Shown: positions 7,743 to 16,540 of the stretch, piece by piece | How positions within the stretch are numbered: position 1 is the stretch's first letter | How the letters are laid out: every line of letters starts with the position of its first letter | Origin: an uncultured beta proteobacterium | GTDB taxonomy: Bacteria; Pseudomonadota; Gammaproteobacteria; Burkholderiales; Burkholderiaceae_C | Assembly (NCBI GenBank): GCA_903928325.1 | Contig: CAIYQF010000118.1 | Coordinates: forward strand, 1 to 22,229 | Length of the DNA stretch: 22,229 bases | Reading direction: 5' to 3' | Notes under the pieces: model-generated | Databases searched by the model: none | What the model was told of the DNA's origin: nothing | What the model saw: only the letters and a program-made list of their open reading frames with translations | Made by a program: the position numbers and the translations under genes

Positions 7743-10004
7743 ATGTCGACAGTTCTACCAAAAGGCAGCCAAACCTCAGTCCCACATCCTGAGCAAGGAT
7801 ATTACTCGGATGGATCTGCGTGGCAAATCGATATTAAAAATCACACCGGGCCATCCTTTGGTGAAAAGAAAGCCACTTATTCAGACGGTCATGCTTCGTC
7901 CAAGTGGGACATCTCCTCCGTTATATCGGTACCACTATTGGGCCGACGGACGCTTGGGCAGCACCAATCTATTCTCGCTGGGGTATTTGGTGCGGCTCTA
8001 ATCGCACTTGCAGTACTTCTGTATATGACACTGAATGAGTCATACGCCAGCGCATACCATTTAAGAAGCACTGGGCAGGCCTTACTGCAATCCCAGCGGT
8101 TGGCGAAATCTGCAACACAAGCGCTAGTCGGTAATGAAAAAGCGTTCCCCGACTTGGCGGAAACTATGGATCTTTTGGTCAAATCAGTTGACGCATTGAA
8201 GTTCGGCGATCAGGCTGCGAAGGTTGCACCGCTGGGACCAGAATATCAAGTGGTCGTAGAGAAACTCGTGGAACTAACGGAGCGCTCTGAGAGCAACACC
8301 AACACCATCGGAGGGCAGCAAAAAACTCTGCTGCAGATAGGCACGGCCTTACCTCTTGTAAATCGCAGATCTGAAGAACTGCTTGATCTCACGAAAAATA
8401 TCTCCGCGCTCAAGCAGCAGCAAACTGCCTCGCCGGCAGAGATATCGGCGATCGGTGAGTTGTCTACCCTGACTCAGCGTATCGGAAAGTCTTCTAACGA
8501 GTTTATGACGACCATGGGCGTCAGTGCCGAGGCGGTGTTTCTTTTGGGAAAAGACCTTAATTCGTTCCGCGATATCTCCGCTGGCCTACTTGATGGGAGT
8601 CCAGAGCTACGTATTAATCCAACAAAAGACAAAGTGACTCGCGATCAGCTTCTTGCGTTAATCGAAATGTATGAAGAGATGCGGACGCAAGCGAGCGCGC
8701 TGTTGGACAACTTGCAGGGACTCGCCGCAGCACGCGAGGCTCAAAAGTCACTGGTGGAAGACAGTGAGTCGCTAAGGAATCAGCTTGAAGGATTACAAGT
8801 GGGATTAGCCGAAAGGTCGAAGGTAAGTGCCGCCATCTGGTTCGCCCGCATATTGACTGCTTCGCTGGCCGTGTTGGCAGCCATTGGCTTGATCTACGTA
8901 CAGTTGACGGACAGTCGTTTGCGTCAAGCTGCAGCAGAGGACAGGCGCAGGGGTGCTGAAGAGCTTCAAGTCGAGGCGCAGCGAAAGGAGCGTGATCTTC
9001 AGCGCATGAATGATGCAAATCAAGCGGCTATTTTGCGTTTGATGAACGAGTTGCAGACTGTGGCGGAAGGTGATTTGACCAAGGAAGCAACTGTCAGCGA
9101 GGACATCACAGGCGCTATTGCGGATTCGGTAAATTACACGGTCGAAGAGTTGCGCACCTTGGTTATGAATGTTCAAGGAACCGTTGATCGGGTGGCCAAG
9201 ACAACTTCTAACGTGGATACGGCTTCTGCGGCGCTCTTGGTTAAGTCCAACCAGCAGCTCATAGAGATTCAAAGTACCGGACAGTCGGTTGTGGAAATGG
9301 CCTCCCGAATCAACGATGTCGCAGGGCAGGCGCAGGAGTCTGCCGTGGTCGCACGGCAATCACTTCAGGCAGCGCAATCGGGCCTTAGTGCCGTGCAAAA
9401 CACCATTGACGGCATGAACATGCTGCGCGACCATATTCAGGAGACATCTAAGCGTATCAAAAGACTTGGCGAGTCGTCACAAGAGATTGGTGAGATAACG
9501 GAGTTGATATCAGACATAACCGAGCAGACCAATGTATTGGCACTTAACGCGGCGATACAGGCCGCTTCAGCCGGGGAGGCTGGGCGTGGATTTTCAGTGG
9601 TGGCTGAAGAGGTGCAACGGCTTGCCGAGCGCTCCGCTACTGCAACGCAACAGATCGCAAGCTTGGTTAAAGCAATCCAAACCGATACCAATAACGCGAT
9701 GAGCGCTATGGAGCGATCGGCACAAGGTGTGGTGGAGGGTGCAAAGTTGTCAGACGCTGCAGGTGCCGCGTTATCGGAAATCGATCGTGTTTCCCGCCGC
9801 GTTGCCGATCGCATCGAACAGATATCCAGCGCAGCTTCAACCGAAGCCACGCTCGCAGATGAAGTGGCGCAAAACATTCAAAAAATCTTCGTAGTGACCG
9901 AACAAACAGGGGACGGCACCCGTGCTACCGCCGGTCAGGTACGCGAACTCTCCCGTATGGCCCAAGAGCTACGCAACTCCGTGTCGCGTTTCAAGATCGC
10001 CTAA
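7743..10004 (+). CDS. pilJ: Type IV pilus chemoreceptor PilJ (methyl-accepting chemotaxis protein)
   Basis: PilJ is the inner-membrane receptor of the Pil-Chp pathway and signals through PilI to ChpA. The 753-residue protein has a cytoplasmic N-terminal extension of about 75 residues, ending in SVPLLGRRTLGQHQ. Transmembrane helix 1 is at about 78-97 and is followed by a helical PilJ-type periplasmic domain. Helix 2 is at about 365-387. A HAMP-like linker and coiled coil lead to the conserved receptor hairpin at about 590-625 (TNVLALNAAIQAASAGEAGR, GFSVVAEEVQRLA). AGAGG at 7731-7735 sits 7 bases before the ATG. The stop codon lies inside CTAA, and an IS5-family remnant begins at the very next base. 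No receptor methyltransferase gene is beside it. Confidence 0.95.
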   Translation: MSTVLPKGSQTSVPHPEQGYYSDGSAWQIDIKNHTGPSFGEKKATYSDGHASSKWDISSVISVPLLGRRTLGQHQSILAGVFGAALIALAVLLYMTLNESYASAYHLRSTGQALLQSQRLAKSATQALVGNEKAFPDLAETMDLLVKSVDALKFGDQAAKVAPLGPEYQVVVEKLVELTERSESNTNTIGGQQKTLLQIGTALPLVNRRSEELLDLTKNISALKQQQTASPAEISAIGELSTLTQRIGKSSNEFMTTMGVSAEAVFLLGKDLNSFRDISAGLLDGSPELRINPTKDKVTRDQLLALIEMYEEMRTQASALLDNLQGLAAAREAQKSLVEDSESLRNQLEGLQVGLAERSKVSAAIWFARILTASLAVLAAIGLIYVQLTDSRLRQAAAEDRRRGAEELQVEAQRKERDLQRMNDANQAAILRLMNELQTVAEGDLTKEATVSEDITGAIADSVNYTVEELRTLVMNVQGTVDRVAKTTSNVDTASAALLVKSNQQLIEIQSTGQSVVEMASRINDVAGQAQESAVVARQSLQAAQSGLSAVQNTIDGMNMLRDHIQETSKRIKRLGESSQEIGEITELISDITEQTNVLALNAAIQAASAGEAGRGFSVVAEEVQRLAERSATATQQIASLVKAIQTDTNNAMSAMERSAQGVVEGAKLSDAAGAALSEIDRVSRRVADRIEQISSAASTEATLADEVAQNIQKIFVVTEQTGDGTRATAGQVRELSRMAQELRNSVSRFKIA

Positions 10005-10897
10005 GGATCATGTCCAAAACTCAGCTTGAGAGCCCGGCATAAGCGAATATGTCCCACATGTTGAAACGCCAGCGTCGGTTTTACCTCCTGAAGGCCCAAA
10101 CCGGACAATGTTCAGGTCTGCGACAGCCCTTTGGCTGTTTGCATACGCACTCATCCCTGCGCCCTCTGCATAAGCCTGCTTCTGGCCATGCAAATGTTGG
10201 ACAGCGCAAACAGCGTGATGGGTTGTGCGGTGTTCTTGGTACCCCCCCCGTAGCGCACTTTGACGCAACCGCACGGGCGCTTGATAACCCTAAACGGATG
10301 CCCCACCTCGGCCCGCACGCTGGCGTTGAGTTGCTCGGCTTGTTCGTGCAACGCTCCCCAGTGCGTGTGCTTTTGCGCGCGGTGCCGTCCAGTTCGCATG
10401 GCTACATTCCAATCGCCGCCATTGGCGTCCGGTCGTTTACTGGCGCCTTGGTAGCCCGCGTCCGCAAAGACAACTTGTTCTTCACCGTGCAGCAACGCAT
10501 GGCCTTGCCTGGCATTGTTGACGTTGGCCTCCGTGCCGCTGACCGTATGCACCAGGCCCGACTCCGCGTCCACCCCAATATGGGCTTTCATGCCGAAGTG
10601 CGTTTAATTGCCCTTCTTGATCTGGTGCCTCTTGGCGCCACGCTCACCGGTCTTGTTTTTGGTCGAGCTGGGCGCCGCAATCAACGTGGCGTCTACCACG
10701 GTGCCCGCCTTGGCCACCGATGCGTGCGGCGTTATGAGAGACAGCAAATCGCTCCAGGGCATGACGTGGTTCATTTCTTCGAGCAAGACTTGCTTACACG
10801 TGCGACGGGTGCTGGGGTCTGTTTGTTTCCTGCCGTTACAACCCGCAATTTCCGTGTCCCAATCGAGGTGATTGGGGTGGGGTTTTGAACATGACCC
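10005..10897 (-). mobile_element. Decayed IS5-family insertion sequence between pilJ and chpA
   Basis: Imperfect terminal inverted repeats mark the ends. The left end reads GGATCATGTCCAAAAC at 10005-10020; the right end, read inward from 10897, is GGGTCATGTTCAAAAC. That is 14 of 16 matching. The 893-bp length is about 0.3 kb below a typical IS5-family element, agreeing with the internal deletion in the transposase. The left flank is CTAA, a typical IS5-group target that here contains the pilJ stop codon. Directly right of 10897 is CTGG, so a clean duplication is absent; another CTAA occurs at 10911-10914. The transposase runs antisense to the pil operon. Confidence 0.85.
10151..10892 (-). pseudogene. 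IS5-family transposase, inactivated
   Basis: The minus-strand frame encodes recognisable IS5-type blocks: LLEEMNHVMPWSDLLSLITPH near the N-terminus, VVDATLIAAPSSTKNK (first catalytic Asp), MKAHIGVDAESGLVHTV, VFADAGYQG (second Asp), HPFRVIKR and TLFALSN. Three lesions are visible. LITPH runs straight into the AKAGTVVDATLI part, skipping roughly 100 residues of the usual N-terminal region. An in-frame TAA lies at about 10604-10606 in KKGN*THFGMKAH, where relatives read Gln (a CAA-to-TAA change would do it). The catalytic Glu of the usual VEHPF motif is Gly (VGHPF). The true start is unclear, so the 5' limit is approximate. Confidence 0.9.
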
Positions 10898-10943
10898 CTG
10901 GTTTTCATAACTAATGGCTGTTGCAGACGGAGACACATTGGCC

Positions 10944-13900
10944 ATGGATCAGACTATCGCGCGCGGAGAGGTTGACGGACTGTCCATTGACATGAGTCCC
11001 CTGGCCTGGGTCCTGGAAGACTTAAAGAAATCTCTAAAGTCTGCAAGCGCAACGATTCGTCGCTTTGCATGGGAGGTCAAAATTGCCCCAGGCGAGTATC
11101 CGATTGGGATTGATACGGGTCCATTGTCCGATGCTCAGCGGCAATTCCAGCAAGGTGCAATTGCGTTGGACATGGTGGGGCAGCAGGTCACGGCGCTGAT
11201 GTTGAGGGCAGTGGATTCCTTGTCTAGGCAATTCATTCACGCGCCCCGGTCGTGCAATGACGATGCTGCGCAATGTGTTGATAGAGCTTGCCTCGCGGTC
11301 ATCGACTATCTGGGGGGGCTCCTTAAAGGACGCAAGCTTTCGCCCGTCGCGCTTTTCCCGCAGCATCGAGCCATCTTGGTTCGAATAGGAGCGCAGCGAA
11401 TTCATCCGGCAGACCTATGGACTTTGCTTTGGCGCTGGCGAGATATTGATTTGCCCCGCGGTCAGCGCAGTGAGCCGTATGGTTCGGAAATGCGAACGCG
11501 TATGGATCACTCGCTTCTGAAAATTCTCCGTTCGGGCGACCGTGATGCTGCTCGTGAGATGGCGGAGCATTGTGCTGCCTTGGCAGCGGGGCAGGTATCC
11601 CGCGATCCTGCAACGCTGTGGGCCCTGGCTGCAGCATTCTTTGAGGCGATTGCCCTGGATTTGCTGCCCAAGGACATCTACGTCAAGCGTGCGGCCTCAA
11701 ACGTTTTGCAGCAATACGGGGCTTTGTACCAAGGCACAGGTCAGCCGTCTGCCCGTTTTGCACAGGATCTGGCTTTTTTTTGCGCGATGGCCCATCCTTC
11801 AGTCCAACAATCTGCACCATATTTAGAGGCGGTTAGGCAGGCATATGCTCTGGATGAAGCACCCGTGCAGGACTACGAAATAGAAAAATTGGGTCGCATA
11901 GATGCAGTTCAGCTTGACCTAGTACGTAGAAAAATTGCGTCAGCCTCAGAGAGTTGGTCTGGATTTGTCAATGGGGAATTTAACCACGCGGGTGCGCTCG
12001 CTGACCTTTTCTCAGAGCTTGGCGACGCGGTTTTGAAGGTCCACCCTGAGCATGCCGCATTCGTCAGTGCGTTGCGTGATGGCATTGAACTGGCGATTCG
12101 TGTGGTCGGCCCACCGAGAGCCGCATTGGCGATGGAGGTGGCAACATCAATCTTGTACCTGGAGGCGACTTACACGGACCTCGATACCGACAGTTCCATG
12201 GTGCAGCGCAGCGCCCATTTGGCAGCCCGGTTGCACCATGTTTGCTCTGGAAATGACTCCTACCCGATTGAGGATTGGATGGAGCAGCTGTACCGCCGCA
12301 TCAGCGATCAGCAGTCCATGGGTAGCGTTACGCGTGAACTCCGCATTTCGCTGATTGAAGTGGAAAGAGCGTTGGATCAGTTCTTTCGCAACGGACGGGT
12401 AAACGCCGCTTTGCACGCAGCGCCTGGGCATCTTGCGCAGATGCGTGGCGTATTTCTGGTGCTTGGTCTGGAGCAGGCAGCAATTGCCACAATGCGCATG
12501 CGTGCAACCATTGAACAGTATGTGCTGGACGGGGCAGGTACGAGCCACCAATATTCAGTTTTGTTCGATACCTTGGGAAGCAGCCTGGGTGCAATGGGGT
12601 TTCTGATTGACATGTTGGGCTACCAACTTGCTTTGGCACGGCGCATGTTTGTGTATGACGAAGAGTGTGGGGAGTTTCGCTCGATTATTGACCGCGATCG
12701 TTCTCCACGCCCGCAACCACATACGTCTGATGCTGTGTCCGTGGACCCAGATACTAGTTCCATACAACAGGAAACGTTGAATTCGTTTACCCCAATTTTT
12801 CAAAATATTGAAGGTGTATGGCCTGCCCAGATTGGCACCACGCCAGATCCTGGGGCTGGCGGTCTAGGCGCTGAGCGAATAGGTTACGTCGCGTTGGACC
12901 AGGAAATACGCGAAATATTTTTGGAAGAGGGCAAAGAGGTGATCCATGCAGCTTCGTCTGCGATACAAGAACTTACTTTGCAAGCTGCAAGTCACGGAGC
13001 GCAGGTTCGATTGCGGCGGGCCTTTCACACGCTAAAGGGAAGCGCCCGCATGGTCGACCTCAATGCGCTGGGTGAAGCGGCGTGGGCGTTTGAACAGTTG
13101 TTAAATGACTGGTTGGCAGACCAAGCGCCGTTTACCGGTGCGTTGCTAGGGCTAACTAGCAGCGCGGTCCGCGCATTTGGCATGTGGGTTGAGGATATTT
13201 CGCGCGGCAGGGACGCGCCGTGGTCATCGGACTGCTTCCGAGAAAGCGCCGACGCATTTCGAATCAGCGGCGAGTACAAATCTTTGCGATTGCCCGACCA
13301 TGTACCGCAGGGTTCTGGCGAGGATAGGCCTGATATGGCCCCAGTGATGCAGACAATGGAGTTGAGGGATCAGTCAGCAAGCGAGTCATATTTTGACTTG
13401 TTCCATGGCTTGCCCCTGGCCTCTGCCCAAGAGATGCAGGGTTTGTTTGTGCAGCCAGTATCGTCGGAGAATCGTCTGCCGGATTCGCACGCATCCGTTG
13501 GAGACGATCCGTCGCTCATAGCCGTAGGTCATTTGCGTTTGCGCCCAGCATTCTTTGATGTTTATATCGCCGAGGCAAGTGAGTGGTCAGTCAATTTGTT
13601 GGCCGACATTGAGCAGTGGATGCATGATCCCGCGTCCGCATCCACAGATAGAGCCATGGCGTTGGCGCATTCCTTGCATGGTGCGTCAGCGGCAGTGGGC
13701 TTTGATGCGCTGGTTGATACGGCTCGGGTCTTGGAGCAAGCGCTTGAGCGTGCCGGGGCCCACCCGATGGGGGCCGCCAAGTGGGGCCAGCCACTTTTGG
13801 CATGTGCGCGCCATATTGGTGATTTGCTCGCTCAGTTCGCTGGTAGAAGTTTGCCCAAGTCGGAGGAGTCCATCGCCGCTGAGATGCATGGGATCATTAC

Positions 13901-16526
13901 AGCAGACGAATCGGCGCCTGACGCGATGCCAATGAATGATCTTACGGATGCGATATCGGTCCGGCCCGTGGATGAGCTGGAAGTCTCTGCGGACGCAGTG
14001 GCGCGGGACTGTACGGCCCAAACCCAAAATTCGAACCCTGTTGCCGCCGGCAATGGCAAACACGGCGAGTTGACTTTACCGGGTGTTGTGCCGCCAGTCG
14101 CTGCGAATTCGTACGTCCCGCCGCAAGACGCATCCGCTTTGGCGCGGATTGTTCACCCCGACCCAAGCCAGGATGAGGAACTTGAAAGCGAGGATGCGAT
14201 CGATGCCGAACTGCTTCCCATATTTCGCGAAGAGGGCAATGAATTGTTTTTAGCATTGGGCAGTTCGCTTCGGGTGTGGGCCTCGCGGCCAGAGGAATTG
14301 CGTGCGCGGTCTCAGTCTTTGCGCCTCCTGCACACCATCAAGGGCAGCGCTCGTTTGGCAGGGGCGCTTCGCCTAGGAGAGCTTGCGCACCGGCTAGAGT
14401 CCCGGATGACCCATATCCGTGCAGATATTGCGACCGCCTCAGAGGTCGATGCATCGATCCAACTGTTTGATCAACTTCGCAGCATTTTCGATGGATTGGG
14501 CCCGGCACCGGTTGCGCCCGCACAACAAAAGGCGCCAGCCAACTCGCCTGTGTTCCAGCCAATCCAACCAGCCGTGCTGCCAGGTGCTCAGCGTGGGCAA
14601 GTCGGAGACGGTTCCTCGCGCTGGCTGATAGGTCAATCCATAAGGGTTCGATCCAAAGTGTTGGATCGGCTGCTGGACCAAACCGGTGAGGTGATGATCG
14701 GTCGATCCCGCATGGATGCCAACGTAAGTCAAATGGGCAACGGTCTTGCAGACCTCGGGAACACCTTGAAACGGATGCGCAACCAGTTACGTGAGCTGGA
14801 GCTTCAGGCGGACTTGCAAATGCAAACGCGTCAAACCCCAACCCAGGGTGCAGCGCAACTATTCGACCCTTTGGAATTTGACCGGTTCACGCGGGTCCAG
14901 GAACTCGGTCGCTTGTTGGCAGAGTCCGTTGAAGATGTGGCTACGGTACAGCGCAATTTGCAAATTTGCGTGCAGGGCGCCCAAGATGATGTGAGCGTGC
15001 AAGGGCGGCGCGCGAAAGAACTTCAGCACGATTTGCTGCGTATGCGTCTAGTCGAGTTTGAGAGCATCGCGGACCGCCTCTATGCGGTGGTCCGGCAGGC
15101 CGCGAAGGCCACTGGAAAGCAGGTTCGACTCGACATCTCGGCGGGCACCATTGAGCTCGACCGCGGCGTTCTTGATCGGATCACTCCGGCGCTCGAGCAT
15201 ATTTTGCGCAACGCAGTAGGGCATGGCATTGAGCCGCTTGAGGTGCGCTTAGCGGGCGGAAAGTCGGCCATCGGTTCAATCACCATTGCAGTTGCTCAAG
15301 ATGGTGGCGACGTTTCCGTGACCATTGGTGACGATGGACGCGGCTTGGACATCGACTCAATACGCAAGCACGCACTGGCCAAAAAATTGTGGGATGGAGA
15401 TGCTGATTTCGGCTTGCAGGATGCAGTACGGATGCTATTTCTGCCGGGTTTCACCACAGCGCAGCACGTCACAGAAATGGAGGGTCGCGGCATTGGCATG
15501 GACGTCGTGCGCTCGGAAGTTGATGCCCTGGGCGGGCGCATAGATACCAAATCGGTTCTGGGCGTTGGTACTAGTTTTGAGTTGGTGCTGCCATTGACCA
15601 CCGCGGTCACCCAGGTTGTGCTCTTGCGCATGGGCGGATTTACGATGGGCGTGCCATCGAATTTGATGGAAACCGTATTGCGAGTTCCATCCGACACACT
15701 CGATCGCGCGTATCAAGATGGTTCCATGGTGCACCAGGGGAATCGCCTCCCCTTCTATTGGGGAGGGAACTTGTTGCAGGTTTCGGGCAATAGTCTGGAG
15801 CGATCAATCAAGCAAAATCCCGTGGCTGTCTTTCGCAGTGCGGGCCGACGCGTTGCTTTGCACATTGACGAAGTGTTCGGTAATCGCGAGGTTATTGTGA
15901 AAAACCTGGGGCCCCAATTAAGCCGGCTACCGGGAATGGCGGGTATGACGGTCATGGCAACCGGTTCTGTGGTTTTCATATACAACCCCATCGCGTTGGC
16001 GACTGTATATGCAGAGCCCGCTCGCCGGCGCAGAGTACCGCCGCAGCCCAATGCCTTGGACGTGGCAGCAGGTGGTGATCGTTCAAGATCGGTTTTGCTC
16101 GACTCCACGAGGGGACATCTGGCCGGAGCGGACGAAAGAGATCGGCAATTGCCCTTGGTATTGGTGGTAGACGACTCCATTACAGTGCGCCGCGTGGCGC
16201 AGCGTTTGCTTCGGCGTGAAGGCTTCCGCGTGGTCATGGCCAATGATGGATTGCACGCACTGGAGCAATTGCAATTTGAGAGGCCGAAGGTGGTTTTAAC
16301 GGACATCGAAATGCCTCGCATGGATGGTTTTGAGCTGACCCGAAGTATTCGCGCCGACGCGAGTCTGGCAGATTTACCCATCATCATGATTACTTCTCGT
16401 ATTGCGCAAAAGCATCGCGACCATGCAGCCAGTCTTGGCGTCAACCATTACATGGGAAAACCGTATTCGGAGCTGGACTTGATGGCCGTGGTGCGCCGCT
16501 ACTGCGCCGAAACTGTGCTTGGCTAA
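10944..16526 (+). CDS. chpA: Chemotaxis hybrid histidine kinase ChpA (CheA-like, multi-Hpt, C-terminal receiver)
   Basis: ChpA is the CheA-type kinase of the Pil-Chp system and phosphorylates PilG and PilH. From the ATG at 10944 it has 1860 aa. Two N-terminal FimL/Hpt-like modules lack a phosphorylatable His (around residues 65-75 and HLAQMRG at about 496). Three Hpt modules keep it: FHTLKGSARM (His about 695), AHSLHGAS (about 909) and LHTIKGSARL (about 1130). Then come the dimerisation segment LLDQTGEVMIGR, the ATPase N-box HILRNAVGHGIE (about 1419), GDDGRGLD and GRGIGMDVV. A CheW-like domain and a receiver (acceptor Asp about 1787 in LTDIEMPRMDGF, Lys in MGKPYS) end the protein. GGAGA at 10929-10933 supports 10944; an in-frame ATG at 10914 lacks a ribosome site. 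Pseudomonas ChpA is longer, with more Hpt modules. Confidence 0.93.
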   Translation: MDQTIARGEVDGLSIDMSPLAWVLEDLKKSLKSASATIRRFAWEVKIAPGEYPIGIDTGPLSDAQRQFQQGAIALDMVGQQVTALMLRAVDSLSRQFIHAPRSCNDDAAQCVDRACLAVIDYLGGLLKGRKLSPVALFPQHRAILVRIGAQRIHPADLWTLLWRWRDIDLPRGQRSEPYGSEMRTRMDHSLLKILRSGDRDAAREMAEHCAALAAGQVSRDPATLWALAAAFFEAIALDLLPKDIYVKRAASNVLQQYGALYQGTGQPSARFAQDLAFFCAMAHPSVQQSAPYLEAVRQAYALDEAPVQDYEIEKLGRIDAVQLDLVRRKIASASESWSGFVNGEFNHAGALADLFSELGDAVLKVHPEHAAFVSALRDGIELAIRVVGPPRAALAMEVATSILYLEATYTDLDTDSSMVQRSAHLAARLHHVCSGNDSYPIEDWMEQLYRRISDQQSMGSVTRELRISLIEVERALDQFFRNGRVNAALHAAPGHLAQMRGVFLVLGLEQAAIATMRMRATIEQYVLDGAGTSHQYSVLFDTLGSSLGAMGFLIDMLGYQLALARRMFVYDEECGEFRSIIDRDRSPRPQPHTSDAVSVDPDTSSIQQETLNSFTPIFQNIEGVWPAQIGTTPDPGAGGLGAERIGYVALDQEIREIFLEEGKEVIHAASSAIQELTLQAASHGAQVRLRRAFHTLKGSARMVDLNALGEAAWAFEQLLNDWLADQAPFTGALLGLTSSAVRAFGMWVEDISRGRDAPWSSDCFRESADAFRISGEYKSLRLPDHVPQGSGEDRPDMAPVMQTMELRDQSASESYFDLFHGLPLASAQEMQGLFVQPVSSENRLPDSHASVGDDPSLIAVGHLRLRPAFFDVYIAEASEWSVNLLADIEQWMHDPASASTDRAMALAHSLHGASAAVGFDALVDTARVLEQALERAGAHPMGAAKWGQPLLACARHIGDLLAQFAGRSLPKSEESIAAEMHGIITADESAPDAMPMNDLTDAISVRPVDELEVSADAVARDCTAQTQNSNPVAAGNGKHGELTLPGVVPPVAANSYVPPQDASALARIVHPDPSQDEELESEDAIDAELLPIFREEGNELFLALGSSLRVWASRPEELRARSQSLRLLHTIKGSARLAGALRLGELAHRLESRMTHIRADIATASEVDASIQLFDQLRSIFDGLGPAPVAPAQQKAPANSPVFQPIQPAVLPGAQRGQVGDGSSRWLIGQSIRVRSKVLDRLLDQTGEVMIGRSRMDANVSQMGNGLADLGNTLKRMRNQLRELELQADLQMQTRQTPTQGAAQLFDPLEFDRFTRVQELGRLLAESVEDVATVQRNLQICVQGAQDDVSVQGRRAKELQHDLLRMRLVEFESIADRLYAVVRQAAKATGKQVRLDISAGTIELDRGVLDRITPALEHILRNAVGHGIEPLEVRLAGGKSAIGSITIAVAQDGGDVSVTIGDDGRGLDIDSIRKHALAKKLWDGDADFGLQDAVRMLFLPGFTTAQHVTEMEGRGIGMDVVRSEVDALGGRIDTKSVLGVGTSFELVLPLTTAVTQVVLLRMGGFTMGVPSNLMETVLRVPSDTLDRAYQDGSMVHQGNRLPFYWGGNLLQVSGNSLERSIKQNPVAVFRSAGRRVALHIDEVFGNREVIVKNLGPQLSRLPGMAGMTVMATGSVVFIYNPIALATVYAEPARRRRVPPQPNALDVAAGGDRSRSVLLDSTRGHLAGADERDRQLPLVLVVDDSITVRRVAQRLLRREGFRVVMANDGLHALEQLQFERPKVVLTDIEMPRMDGFELTRSIRADASLADLPIIMITSRIAQKHRDHAASLGVNHYMGKPYSELDLMAVVRRYCAETVLG

Positions 16527-16540
16527 CGGATGGGATATCA

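Noticed and set aside
10049..10888. 279-codon plus-strand frame between pilJ and chpA
   Set aside because: It is the complement of the IS5 transposase remnant, whose conserved blocks are on the minus strand.
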